DNA of 32,237 nt. Source: Porphyromonas crevioricanis. Its GTDB lineage: Bacteria > Bacteroidota > Bacteroidia > Bacteroidales > Porphyromonadaceae. The stretch spans positions 1-32,237 of the forward strand of contig NZ_FUXH01000020.1 of the NCBI RefSeq assembly GCF_900167225.1, given 5' to 3'. The notes under the pieces were generated by a model. That model had not been told where the DNA came from and made no database searches. It saw only the letters and a program-made list of their open reading frames with translations. Positions 8,763-17,544 of this stretch are shown here, piece by piece. Each line of letters opens with the position of its first letter. Position 1 is the first letter of the stretch. Position numbers and translations under genes: made by a program.

Positions 8763-8899
8763 CGTAGTTTTTAGCCGAACAGACCGGAACTCTTCACATA
8801 GGCTACGAAATGGCAGTCAAAACTCGCTTTTTTATTGACTTTTCAGAATGTACTAATCGCAAAGCTCAGTCTCATTATCCAAGAGCAACCTGAGGGAGG

Positions 8900-8929
8900 T
8901 TGTGCCTTGACTCCGAATGCTTATCTTTG
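8900..8929 (+). promoter_or_regulatory. Promoter of yajC
   Basis: TATCTTTG at 8922-8929 matches the Bacteroidota -7 box fully; TTGT at 8900-8903, 18 bases upstream, is a weaker -33 element. The leader would be about 30 bases. Confidence 0.55.
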
Positions 8930-8964
8930 CTTTGTAAATATTCAATCTATAAAGCGTTAATACA

Positions 8965-9300
8965 ATGAACCTATTTCCTCTTTTGCAAGCAGCATCTCCT
9001 GCTACTCAAAACGGAGGTAGCAACTGGACAATGCTCCTGATGTTGCTACTTATCGTAGTGGTGTTCTACTTCTTTATGATTCGTCCACAACAGAAGCGGC
9101 AAAAAGAGTTGCAAAAATCACGTTCGGCAATGAAGAGTGGCGACAAAGTGATCACAGCCGGAGGCATACATGGTCGCATCCGAGAAGTGAGAGAAAAAGA
9201 GTTTTTGCTGGAAATTTCCGATGGAGTACGCATACTAGTGGATAAGTCTTCTGTCTATGCCAATGCCGGTGATGTTGCAGCTGATACGGAGAAAAAATAA
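8965..9300 (+). CDS. yajC: YajC, preprotein translocase accessory subunit
   Basis: This 111-residue protein has one membrane span (about residues 22-39, MLLMLLLIVVVFYFFM) followed at once by the family signature IRPQQKRQKE and the domain MKSGDKVITAGGIHGRI with a DGVRILVDKSS strand. YajC joins SecDF at the SecYEG channel in the inner membrane. A short stretch before the span (ASPATQNGGSNW) is probably periplasmic. In Bacteroides-like genomes yajC usually sits with nusB, ybbR and coaE; here ybbR and coaE follow, while nusB is not in the 300 bases upstream. It has its own promoter and a weak hairpin after it. The assignment is secure from the signature. Confidence 0.95.
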   Translation: MNLFPLLQAASPATQNGGSNWTMLLMLLLIVVVFYFFMIRPQQKRQKELQKSRSAMKSGDKVITAGGIHGRIREVREKEFLLEISDGVRILVDKSSVYANAGDVAADTEKK

Positions 9301-9319
9301 ACATCAATCTTAGCTATAT

Positions 9320-9361
9320 AAGCCGGCTGAGGAAGGGCATAAGCCATCGCTCTGCCGGCTT
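9320..9361 (+). terminator. Weak terminator-like hairpin after yajC
   Basis: AAGCCGGC and GCCGGCTT pair across a 26-base loop, followed by TTTTCTT. It lies 20 bases after the yajC stop. The long loop makes it a weak candidate, and read-through into the YbbR gene is likely. Confidence 0.4.
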
Positions 9362-9514
9362 TTTCTTATCCGGATGACGGAGCTGCTGTCGCGGTAAGCT
9401 CCCTTCGAGCTTGGAGTTGCTGCTGCCTCTAGATGCGAGTGGGGCGGGCATCTGGCTTCTCCGGTCTATGAGCGTGAATCCCTCCACTTCACACATTCGC
9501 TCCATGGTAAAACG

Positions 9515-10525
9515 ATGAAACTGAAGTTGCAAAACGTCAATCCGAAGAACAAGCGAAAGAATCGCTCCAACGGAAATGAGGTAAAAGAGGCACGAAGCAA
9601 ACGTATCCTCACTTTCCTGTTTTTCGTACTCCTCTCCTTCGTTTTCTGGCTGCTGATGAGTTTGCGGCTCGACTATCGTATGCGCGTCACTCTGCCGGTT
9701 GTCTATGACGAGCTGCCCGCCAATGTGCGACATGCGGATACGGCTCCGGAAGAAGTCGTTTTTGAAATAGAAGACAAGGGAGTTGAACTTCTGAAGTATA
9801 GCCTAAAAAAATTTGCCCCCATTCGAGTCAAGCTAAGTGCACAAAACAGGCAGCATCTTCGTTTGGAGCTGGGCAAGAAAGCTCTTGTCGAAGAACTGCA
9901 AAGACAGCTATCGCCCGGCACTCGCATCATATCGGCCACCCCATCAGAGATCTCTCTACCACTCTTCACTCTCCGAGACAAATTAGTTCCCGTAAAACTG
10001 GGCTTCAAACCGGCTCTCACACAGGGGCATCGTCTGGGAGCAACAATCATTACCCCTTCGGCTGTACATATCTATGGCAGTGATCAAAAGCTCAGACATA
10101 TAAAAGAGGTCCTAACCGACAGTGTGGACTTGAGTCAATACACATCTCTCACAGAATTGGATGTACCACTCAAAGAGCCGGGAGGAGGTGTCGAATACGA
10201 CAAGAACCCTCAAATGGTGCATATCACTTTTGATATCGAAGCACTCACCGAGCGCAGCTACGACCTTCCCATACAAGCCCACAACATTCCTTCGGGCTAT
10301 ACACTCATTCCTCTGCCGGGGACAGCCAAGGTCACACTCACCATCCCACAAGCACGTTACAACCAATTGGATCCTGAGCAGCTTGAATTGGCTATCGTTT
10401 ATCCCAAGGGAGGAGCAAAAATTTCAGATACCCAACTGCCGGTAGAACTTCGGAATGCCCCTGACTGGATCGTAAGCTACCGCTGCCACCCGTCCAAGGT
10501 AGAATTTATCCTCAAAAAAAAGTAA
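9515..10525 (+). CDS. YbbR-domain membrane-anchored protein
   Basis: This 336-residue protein has a basic N-terminus (KNKRKNRSNGNE), a single span at about 31-50 (ILTFLFFVLLSFVFWLLMSL) and then an extracytoplasmic beta-rich region. That region matches YbbR-type repeats in pattern: alternating strands such as VPVKLGFKP and ITPSAVHIYGSDQKL, and a DSVDLSQYTSLTELDVPL segment characteristic of the family. In Firmicutes, YbbR (CdaR) regulates the diadenylate cyclase CdaA, but no cyclase gene is adjacent here. In Bacteroidota the gene habitually lies between yajC and coaE, and its role there is not established. The stop is 6 bases before coaE, so the two are almost certainly co-transcribed. The ATG at 9515 gives the full basic leader before the span; an earlier ATG at 9504 is out of frame. 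Confidence 0.85.
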   Translation: MKLKLQNVNPKNKRKNRSNGNEVKEARSKRILTFLFFVLLSFVFWLLMSLRLDYRMRVTLPVVYDELPANVRHADTAPEEVVFEIEDKGVELLKYSLKKFAPIRVKLSAQNRQHLRLELGKKALVEELQRQLSPGTRIISATPSEISLPLFTLRDKLVPVKLGFKPALTQGHRLGATIITPSAVHIYGSDQKLRHIKEVLTDSVDLSQYTSLTELDVPLKEPGGGVEYDKNPQMVHITFDIEALTERSYDLPIQAHNIPSGYTLIPLPGTAKVTLTIPQARYNQLDPEQLELAIVYPKGGAKISDTQLPVELRNAPDWIVSYRCHPSKVEFILKKK

Positions 10526-10531
10526 AAGCGA

Positions 10532-11128
10532 ATGATTGTTTTGGGCATCACGGGGGGGATAGGTAGTGGCAAGTCTCTGTTGAGCCGCATTCTGCTGTGC
10601 CGGTCTGTACCGGTCTATGACACCGACACCCAAGCCAAAGAACTGAATGACACAGACCCTGAGCTCAAACAAGCCTTGGTTGCACATTTTGGCGATAGCC
10701 TCTATCCTTCAGCTTTACAAGGGAGATTGGATCGTCGGAGGCTTGCCGAACTGGCTTTTTCTTCCGAAAAACGAACAGAAGAGTTGAATGCAATTGTACA
10801 CCCAGCTGTCCGGCGACATCTACTCTCCTGTCTTTCGGATTGGAAGCATGCCGGACACCGGGTTGTAGCAATCGAATCGGCCCTGCTCTTCAGTTCCGGA
10901 TTTGACAATCTGACCAACAAGGTTATAGCAGTAACTGCTGACAGAGAAGTACGCATTGCCCGAGCTATGAAAAGAGATAGGGCTTGCCGGGAGCAGATAT
11001 TGGAGCGCATGAATCGCCAGTTGTCGCAAGAGATTATCGAGAGAAAAGCCGATTATATCATCCGAAATAATCCCGGAGATTTGCTCCTTCCTCAGCTGGA
11101 CGAAATATGGAGAACAATCGGGCTATAA
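10532..11128 (+). CDS. coaE: Dephospho-CoA kinase
   Basis: This 198-residue cytoplasmic enzyme phosphorylates the 3'-hydroxyl of dephospho-CoA with ATP, the last step of coenzyme A synthesis. The P-loop is GGIGSGKS at residues 8-15, right after the first beta strand (MIVLGIT). Further signatures are VYDTDTQAKEL (about 29-39), the IVHPAVRRHL helix (about 88) and IESALLFSSGFD (about 111), a form of the substrate-site motif. DREVRIARAMKRDR is the lid region and YIIRNNPG the C-terminal strand. Length and motif order match the family. The gene starts 6 bases after the YbbR stop in the order seen across Bacteroidales. The kbl product encoded downstream uses CoA, although that link may be fortuitous. 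Confidence 0.96.
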   Translation: MIVLGITGGIGSGKSLLSRILLCRSVPVYDTDTQAKELNDTDPELKQALVAHFGDSLYPSALQGRLDRRRLAELAFSSEKRTEELNAIVHPAVRRHLLSCLSDWKHAGHRVVAIESALLFSSGFDNLTNKVIAVTADREVRIARAMKRDRACREQILERMNRQLSQEIIERKADYIIRNNPGDLLLPQLDEIWRTIGL

Positions 11129-11132
11129 TCCT

Positions 11133-11140
11133 TACTTTTG
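11133..11140 (+). promoter_or_regulatory. Possible -7 box before the DUF5606 gene
   Basis: TACTTTTG matches TAnnTTTG fully and lies 32 bases before the ATG, just after the coaE stop. No good TTTG is seen at the expected upstream distance, so the gene may instead be read from the coaE transcript. Confidence 0.4.
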
Positions 11141-11172
11141 CAAGAGTTGTTGTAACCCAATAGTAAAGCAAA

Positions 11173-11637
11173 ATGCTCAAGAAGATTTTATCTATTTCCG
11201 GTAAGCCCGGACTTTTCAGACTACTCTCTCAAGGTAAAAATAGCATCATCGTGGAGTCTCTGCTCGATGGCCGACGCTCTGCTTCTTATGCATCGGATCG
11301 AATAATTTCGCTGGCCGATATTTCCATCTACACAGAAGAGGGCGACAAGCCTCTGCCCGAAGTGTTGGAAGATCTGGCCAAACTGATGGGATTGAAAGCC
11401 GTAGAGGAAAAAGATATCCAATCTAAACCGGAGGAATTGTACACTTTCTTCGAGAGAGTACTGCCCAGCTACGACCGCGAGCGTGTGTACCCCACAGACA
11501 TCAAGAAAATCATGAAGTGGTACAACATGCTCATTGCCGATGGCTTTACCAAATTTGCCGAAGACGAGAACAGCGAAGAGCAAGCTTCTGCAACTGCCAC
11601 CGATCAGAACGAAAAAGAAGTAGCAGAGAAGGCCTGA
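11173..11637 (+). CDS. DUF5606 family protein of unknown function
   Basis: This 154-residue protein has no signal peptide or membrane span. The N-terminal third (MLKKILSISGKPGLFRLLSQ, then SIIVESLLDGRRSASYASDRIISL) is the conserved pattern of a Bacteroidota-specific family known as DUF5606. It looks like a small beta-barrel-like domain, followed by a helical part (PLPEVLEDLAKLM, KIMKWYNMLIADG) and a disordered acidic tail (EDENSEEQASATATDQNEKE). The family name is from motif memory; the function is unknown. It sits 44 bases after coaE and 61 bases before kbl. A full TAnnTTTG box at 11133 may give it its own promoter. It probably acts in the cytoplasm; the helical part could bind protein or nucleic acid, but nothing visible decides this. 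Confidence 0.85.
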   Translation: MLKKILSISGKPGLFRLLSQGKNSIIVESLLDGRRSASYASDRIISLADISIYTEEGDKPLPEVLEDLAKLMGLKAVEEKDIQSKPEELYTFFERVLPSYDRERVYPTDIKKIMKWYNMLIADGFTKFAEDENSEEQASATATDQNEKEVAEKA

Positions 11638-11698
11638 CATCTCTACAACCCTCAGGAAACAAGGATTTACCGATCAAACCTAACAAATAACTATCGTA

Positions 11699-12889
11699 AT
11701 GTTTAAGGGAATGAAAACGTACCTGACCGGTGAGCTTCAGAAAATCAAAGAAGCCGGTCTGTACAAGGAAGAGCGTATCATCATTACGCCACAGAAGGCT
11801 GACATCAAGGTCAACCAAGGTCAGGAAGTACTAAACTTCTGTGCCAATAACTACTTGGGCTTGTCCGATCATCCACGACTGATCAAGGCTGCCAAGGATA
11901 TGATGGATAGCCATGGCTACGGTATGAGCTCCGTACGTTTCATCTGCGGTACACAAGACATTCACAAACAGCTGGAGCAAGCTATTGCCAAGTACTTCCA
12001 TACGGAAGACACGATCCTCTATGCTGCCTGTTTCGATGCCAATGGAGGTGTTTTCGAACCTCTCTTTACCGAGGAAGATGCAATCATCAGCGATGCTCTG
12101 AACCACGCTTCTATCATCGATGGCGTACGTCTCTGCAAAGCCAAGAGGTATCGCTATGCCAATGGCAACATGCAGGAGCTGGAGAAATGCCTGCAAGAGG
12201 CCCAAGCGCAGCGTCACCGCATCATCGTGACCGACGGGGTCTTCTCTATGGATGGCAATGTGGCTCCTATGGATAAGATTTGCGATCTGGCAGAGAAATA
12301 CGATGCATTGGTGATGGTAGATGAATGCCATTCCGCCGGAGTCGTAGGCAAAACGGGTAGAGGAGTAGCCGAACAGTTTGATTGCTATGGACGTATTGAT
12401 ATCCATACTGGTACGCTGGGCAAGGCCTTCGGTGGAGCTATCGGAGGATTCACCACCGGCCCCAAGGAAATCATAGATATGCTGCGTCAGCGTTCTCGCC
12501 CCTATCTCTTTAGCAACTCTATCCCACCTGCTGTGGTAGGAGCCGGTCTTGAGGTCTTCAAGATGCTCGAAGAAACAGACGAATTGCACGACAAATTGAT
12601 GGAAAATGTCAAGTATTTCCGCGACAAAATGCTCGCTGCCGGCTTCGATATCAAACCAACGCAGAGTGCTATTTGCGCAGTAATGCTCTACGATGCTCCT
12701 CTGTCTCAGAAATATGCTGCCCGAATGTTAGAAGAGGGTATATACGTAACAGGGTTCTACTACCCCGTAGTGCCGAAAGGCGAGGCACGCATTCGTGTAC
12801 AGCTCTCTGCCGGACACAAGCGTGAGCACTTGGATAAGGCTATCGAGGCTTTCATCAAGGTGGGCAAAGAACTTGGCGTGATCAAGTAA
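11699..12889 (+). CDS. kbl: 2-amino-3-ketobutyrate CoA ligase (glycine C-acetyltransferase)
   Basis: This 396-residue PLP enzyme belongs to the alpha-oxoamine synthase family. It splits 2-amino-3-ketobutyrate with CoA into glycine and acetyl-CoA, the second step of threonine breakdown. Visible motifs are FCANNYLGLSDHP (about 43-55), YGMSSVRFICGTQDIHKQLE (about 74-93), DALNHASIIDGVRLCKA, the cofactor-binding DECHSAGVVGKTGRG, and the lysine for the PLP Schiff base at K242 in GTLGKAFGGAIGG. The C-terminal PVVPKGEARIRVQLSAGH separates KBL from the related biotin and sphingolipid enzymes, and the length fits. Serine palmitoyltransferase, which Bacteroidota also carry, is the main alternative, but the motifs favour KBL. 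Threonine dehydrogenase, its usual partner, is not in the window. A bidirectional terminator follows. Confidence 0.92.
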   Translation: MFKGMKTYLTGELQKIKEAGLYKEERIIITPQKADIKVNQGQEVLNFCANNYLGLSDHPRLIKAAKDMMDSHGYGMSSVRFICGTQDIHKQLEQAIAKYFHTEDTILYAACFDANGGVFEPLFTEEDAIISDALNHASIIDGVRLCKAKRYRYANGNMQELEKCLQEAQAQRHRIIVTDGVFSMDGNVAPMDKICDLAEKYDALVMVDECHSAGVVGKTGRGVAEQFDCYGRIDIHTGTLGKAFGGAIGGFTTGPKEIIDMLRQRSRPYLFSNSIPPAVVGAGLEVFKMLEETDELHDKLMENVKYFRDKMLAAGFDIKPTQSAICAVMLYDAPLSQKYAARMLEEGIYVTGFYYPVVPKGEARIRVQLSAGHKREHLDKAIEAFIKVGKELGVIK

Positions 12890-12925
12890 TATTGCTTCCT
12901 CCTATTCTGGCGTAAACAGAACAAA

Positions 12926-12961
12926 AAAAAGGCGTGTTATCAGTCGATAACACGCCTTTTT
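12926..12961. terminator. Bidirectional terminator between kbl and metK
   Basis: A perfect 16-base-pair stem (AAAAAGGCGTGTTATC and its complement) with a 4-base loop lies between the stop codons of two convergent genes. A's flank the left arm and T's the right, so it gives U-tailed hairpins on both strands. Confidence 0.9.
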
Positions 12962-12980
12962 ATTGGAATAAGTCTAAAGA

Positions 12981-14267
12981 TTACCCATTCAAGCCAAAGG
13001 CTTCTTTGATACGCTCTACATAGTCGAGTTTCTCCCACGTAAAGAGCTCGACCTCCATCGTTTGAGGTGGCCGGTGATAGCTCTCGAAGGTCTTAGTCAC
13101 TTTGCGACAGTCTCGGCCGAAGTGCCCGTAGGCAGCCGTCTCTTCGTAGATAGGATTACGCAACTTCAGACGCTGCTCAATGGCATAGGGACGCATGTCG
13201 AACAATTCACCCACTTTCTTGGCTATTTCTCCATCACTGTACGGTACACGACTCTTGCCGAAAGTGCGTACATATATACTGATCGGCTCTGCGATGCCTA
13301 TGGCATAGCTCACCTGTACCAGCATTTCATCGGCAACACCTGCAGCGACCATGTTTTTGGCGATATGTCGTGCAGCATAGGCTGCAGAGCGGTCTACTTT
13401 GGAAGGGTCTTTTCCGGAGAAAGCCCCTCCTCCATGCGAAGCCTTGCCTCCATAGGTATCCACAATGATTTTGCGACCGGTAACCCCTGTGTCACCATGA
13501 GGGCCTCCGATCACGAATTTACCGGTTGGATTGACATATAGCTTGAAATTGGCATCGAAAAGACCGGCTACCTGACTTCGGCTATAGTAGGCTTGTCGCA
13601 CCCTGGGGATGAGAATATCTCTTACATCGTCGTAGATGCGTCGCTGCATCCGGGCATCAGCATCCGGTTCGGAAGGATCTATAAACTCGTCGTGCTGTGT
13701 GCTGATCACAATCGTATCGATACGTGTCGGATTACCGTCATCCGTATATTCCACTGTCACCTGACTCTTGGCATCGGGTCGAAGGTAAGGCATGGGAGAG
13801 GAGACTTCTCTGCGTATCTTAGCCAGCTCGAACAGCAAGGCATGAGAAAGATCCAAAGGCAGAGGCATATAGTTGTCAGTCTCCTTGGTCGCATAGCCGA
13901 ACATCATCCCTTGGTCTCCGGCTCCCTGCTGCATGGGGTCGGCTCGCTCTACTCCTCGGTTGATGTCGCAGCTTTGCTCATGTATAGAACTGAGGATTCC
14001 GCAGCTGTTGGCCTCAAAACGGTACTCGCTACGTGTATAGCCTATACGCTCGATGACACGACGGGCTGTCAGTGCCACATCTACATAAGACTCGCTTTTG
14101 ACTTCTCCGGCCAGCACAACTTGCCCGGTCGTTACAAGGGTTTCTATAGCCACCTTAGATGATGGATCCAGCCCCATAAACTGATCTACGATAGCATCCG
14201 ATATTTGGTCGGCCACCTTATCAGGATGCCCTTCGGATACAGATTCGGATGTAAATAAATAAGACAT
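12981..14267 (-). CDS. metK: S-adenosylmethionine synthetase
   Basis: This 428-residue cytoplasmic enzyme makes S-adenosylmethionine from methionine and ATP. It opens with [17 protein letters not shown], whose GHPDK (13-17) contributes the catalytic histidine and a metal-binding aspartate. Both family signatures are intact: [12 protein letters not shown] (115-126) and GGGAFSGKD (279-287). The methionine-site region [13 protein letters not shown] and the C-terminal YGHFGRD are also present. At 428 residues it is longer than the E. coli enzyme (384), as usual in Bacteroidota; the extra length is partly in the middle ([19 protein letters not shown]) and at the C-terminus ([20 protein letters not shown]). 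The gene is convergent with kbl and has a leader of roughly 220 bases with two competing hairpins, suggesting control after initiation. Confidence 0.97.
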   Translation of the reverse strand: MSYLFTSESVSEGHPDKVADQISDAIVDQFMGLDPSSKVAIETLVTTGQVVLAGEVKSESYVDVALTARRVIERIGYTRSEYRFEANSCGILSSIHEQSCDINRGVERADPMQQGAGDQGMMFGYATKETDNYMPLPLDLSHALLFELAKIRREVSSPMPYLRPDAKSQVTVEYTDDGNPTRIDTIVISTQHDEFIDPSEPDADARMQRRIYDDVRDILIPRVRQAYYSRSQVAGLFDANFKLYVNPTGKFVIGGPHGDTGVTGRKIIVDTYGGKASHGGGAFSGKDPSKVDRSAAYAARHIAKNMVAAGVADEMLVQVSYAIGIAEPISIYVRTFGKSRVPYSDGEIAKKVGELFDMRPYAIEQRLKLRNPIYEETAAYGHFGRDCRKVTKTFESYHRPPQTMEVELFTWEKLDYVERIKEAFGLNG

Positions 14268-14323
14268 AGTTTGGTTCGTTTTTTTATGTTCGTCTTTCTG
14301 TCATTCAAATAAAAAACACTTCT

Positions 14324-14386
14324 CCTGCTCTATCGGATTACTCACAACAAGAGCAGGGGACAAAATCACAAAAGATTTTGCCCTGC
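14324..14386 (-). promoter_or_regulatory. metK leader: two mutually exclusive hairpins (candidate attenuator or riboswitch)
   Basis: Read as mRNA (minus strand), the first hairpin pairs GCAGGG+CAAAATC (14386-14374) with GATTTTG+CCCTGC (14367-14353), with a 6-base loop and a 2-base bulge. The second pairs CCTGCTCT (14357-14350) with AGAGCAGG (14331-14324), with an 18-base loop. The two share 14353-14357, so only one can form fully. A run of six U's begins 7 bases after the second hairpin, which is looser than a classic terminator. No known SAM riboswitch class was recognised by eye. Confidence 0.5.
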
Positions 14387-14491
14387 AATAGAAACACCGG
14401 AAGGAAAAATGGGAAGAACGAATACGCAACGAACAGCCGAACTCGAATAGCGGCGTGCTTGCTTTGTCAAAAACTTGCGTTGAGGGAATGA

Positions 14492-14524
14492 CAAAGATTT
14501 AGCATTTTTTTTGCGTGGTTGCAA
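14492..14524 (-). promoter_or_regulatory. Possible metK promoter
   Basis: On the minus strand AATCTTTG (14499-14492) matches TAnnTTTG at 7 of 8 positions, with TTGC (14524-14521) 21 bases upstream as a -33 candidate. Initiation here would give the metK leader of about 220 bases that contains the competing hairpins. Confidence 0.45.
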
Positions 14525-14622
14525 TCGTCACAAATCCTTCCACGTGTCCTAATTTGTCGGCAAAGCTAAAGCAAATAATTGGCTCAGGCAAAGACTATTC
14601 TCAACAGTCCCAGCAAGACTGG

Positions 14623-14758
14623 CTGCAGACCCATTGTCGGTGGACATTTCGTCTCTGCTTTGTCTTTTGTCTCATCTCAACAAGACATGACTGCCGACCC
14701 ATTGTCCGGCACAAAAAAAAAATCGACTGCCGGAGCAGTTGTCCGACAGTCGATTTTT
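14623..14758. repeat. Three degenerate copies of a CTGCCGACCCATTGTCCGG-like unit
   Basis: CTGCAGACCCATTGTCGG at 14623 and CTGCCGACCCATTGTCCGG at 14691 are near-identical, and each is preceded by a TCTCAACA(n)AGAC stretch. A third, weaker form (CTGCCGGAGCAGTTGTCCGA, from 14727) makes up the inner part of the groEL terminator. The layout suggests local duplication of a hairpin-forming unit. Confidence 0.45.
14718..14758 (-). terminator. Terminator of the groES-groEL operon
   Basis: AAAAATCGACTG and CAGTCGATTTTT pair exactly, extended after one mismatch by CGGA/TCCG. On the minus strand the stem is followed by a run of T's. It lies 18 bases beyond the groEL stop codon. Confidence 0.85.
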
Positions 14759-14776
14759 ACTCGAGAGATAAGGGAA

Positions 14777-16447
<1,671 letters not shown>

Positions 16448-16551
16448 TTAGAGGGGGATTATTGCTTTCCCCCACACCACAGGGTATTCTTGTGTTTTGA
16501 AGGTAACTTTGGATGCACCTCTTGTCCAGATTGCCCTGTTTTGCTCATTAT

Positions 16552-16821
16552 TTATATTGTTGCCAATACATCACTCTGTTTCATGATCAGGAGCTTTTCT
16601 CCTCCTACTTCAATCTCCGTACCGGCATATTTACCATAGAGGACCATATCACCTGCTTTGAGTACCATGTCTTCATCTTTGGTACCATTGCCTACTGCCA
16701 TAATTTCACCTTTCAGAGGCTTTTCTTTAGCTGAATCGGGAATGATAATACCCCCTACTGTCTTTTCTTCTGCCTGTGCGGGACGTACAAGTACCCGGTC
16801 TGCCAATGGTTTGATGTTCAT
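16552..16821 (-). CDS. groES: GroES co-chaperonin (Hsp10)
   Basis: This 89-residue protein forms the seven-membered lid of the GroEL chamber. It starts [21 protein letters not shown], the GroES signature, followed by the mobile loop ([21 protein letters not shown]) whose GGIII segment contacts Gro[25 protein letters not shown] and the terminal [13 protein letters not shown] complete the fold. Length is slightly under the E. coli protein (97) and usual for Bacteroidota. It is the first gene of the groES-groEL operon on the minus strand. The upstream region of roughly 450 bases is shared with the divergent DUF4492-cydAB operon. No clear TAnnTTTG box was seen in front of it. Confidence 0.97.
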   Translation of the reverse strand: MNIKPLADRVLVRPAQAEEKTVGGIIIPDSAKEKPLKGEIMAVGNGTKDEDMVLKAGDMVLYGKYAGTEIEVGGEKLLIMKQSDVLATI

Positions 16822-17101
16822 TGTTTTGTTGTTTTTATTGATTAGTTACTATACTCCTAAAAAGTGGCACTGCAAACAGACAACCTCTATCGGATTTACC
16901 ATTCGTTGTGCTCCTCGTTATTGGGGCAAGACAATTAGTGTGCCAATGCCCATGAACAGAGGGAATGGAGACAAGTTGTCAAATAAGGCTGTCAAATCTT
17001 CATTGTATAGAAAGCATTGTACAACAGAGCATTCGCCGTTTTCTATTGATATTTGCAAGAGGAAAAACTGAACCGACACTTCGCAGAATGGGTTATAGAC
17101 G

Positions 17102-17125
17102 GGAGAGGCGGAAAACCGCCTCTCC
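17102..17125. repeat. GC-rich perfect hairpin in the groES/cyd intergenic region
   Basis: GGAGAGGCGG and CCGCCTCTCC pair exactly around an AAAA loop. There is no T-run after it in either direction, so it is not a standard terminator. It could be the end of an upstream-read transcript, a structured leader or a protein-binding site. Confidence 0.6.
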
Positions 17126-17197
17126 TTCCGCATAGAAACAGCACTTCATGACGATTAACAATTTGCCATCAAACTACCTCTTTCGGATGCCAATTGC

Positions 17198-17227
17198 TTG
17201 CGGATTAGCATCGAACTTTTATCTTTG
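17198..17227 (+). promoter_or_regulatory. Promoter of the DUF4492-cydAB operon
   Basis: TATCTTTG at 17220-17227 is a full match to TAnnTTTG, with TTGC at 17198-17201, 18 bases upstream, as the -33 element. The leader would be about 35 bases. Confidence 0.65.
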
Positions 17228-17268
17228 CGACAAATCGATACCATAACTCACCACTTTAATTCATAAAA

Positions 17269-17508
17269 ATGACTGCCGAAGCAACGAAGGCAAACTTTTT
17301 GGTACGCGTATTCCGCTTTTACGTCAATGGATTTCGCTCCATGACCCTTGGCAAGACACTGTGGCTGATCATCCTGATTAAGCTCTTTATCATGTTTGCC
17401 ATCCTCAAACTGTTCTTTTTTCCTAATTACCTCAAAGGGAAAGGTGACAAAGACGACCGAGCCAGATATGTGCAACAAGAATTGATCGATAGAAGCGCAG
17501 CCGATTGA
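17269..17508 (+). CDS. DUF4492 small membrane protein, first gene of the cyd operon
   Basis: This 79-residue protein has one predicted membrane helix (about residues 31-52, LWLIILIKLFIMFAILKLFF) after an amphipathic N-terminus (VRVFRFYVNGFRSMTLGKT), with a charged, cytoplasm-like tail (KGKGDKDDRARYVQQELI). It matches the Bacteroidota family DUF4492, which is habitually encoded just before cydA. It starts the operon, 36 bases before cydA, so it is probably made together with the bd oxidase. Proteobacterial bd oxidases need a small one-helix subunit (CydX); DUF4492 may be a functional counterpart, but this is inference, and it is longer than CydX (about 37 residues). The N-terminal FYVNGF is the best-conserved part known for the family. 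Confidence 0.85.
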   Translation: MTAEATKANFLVRVFRFYVNGFRSMTLGKTLWLIILIKLFIMFAILKLFFFPNYLKGKGDKDDRARYVQQELIDRSAAD

Positions 17509-17544
17509 TCTAAAAAAGTATCATCATAAACAACGAAACTAATT

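Larger units (their letters stand above)
16822..17268. other. Divergent control region between groES and the cyd operon
   Basis: About 450 bases without a supported gene. It contains a GC-rich hairpin at 17102-17125 and the cyd promoter at 17198-17227. A few short open frames run through it but show no motif. No CIRCE-type inverted repeat (TTAGCACTC) was found near groES. Confidence 0.5.

Noticed and set aside
11831-12589. 252-codon open frame on the minus strand opposite kbl
   Set aside because: It is fully antisense to an intact enzyme gene and has no motif or start context.
13062-14162. Plus-strand open frames opposite metK
   Set aside because: They are antisense shadows of the strongly supported metK gene; no domain was recognised.
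16822-17268. CIRCE operator for the groES-groEL operon
   Set aside because: No TTAGCACTC-N9-GAGTGCTAA-like inverted repeat was found on either strand.
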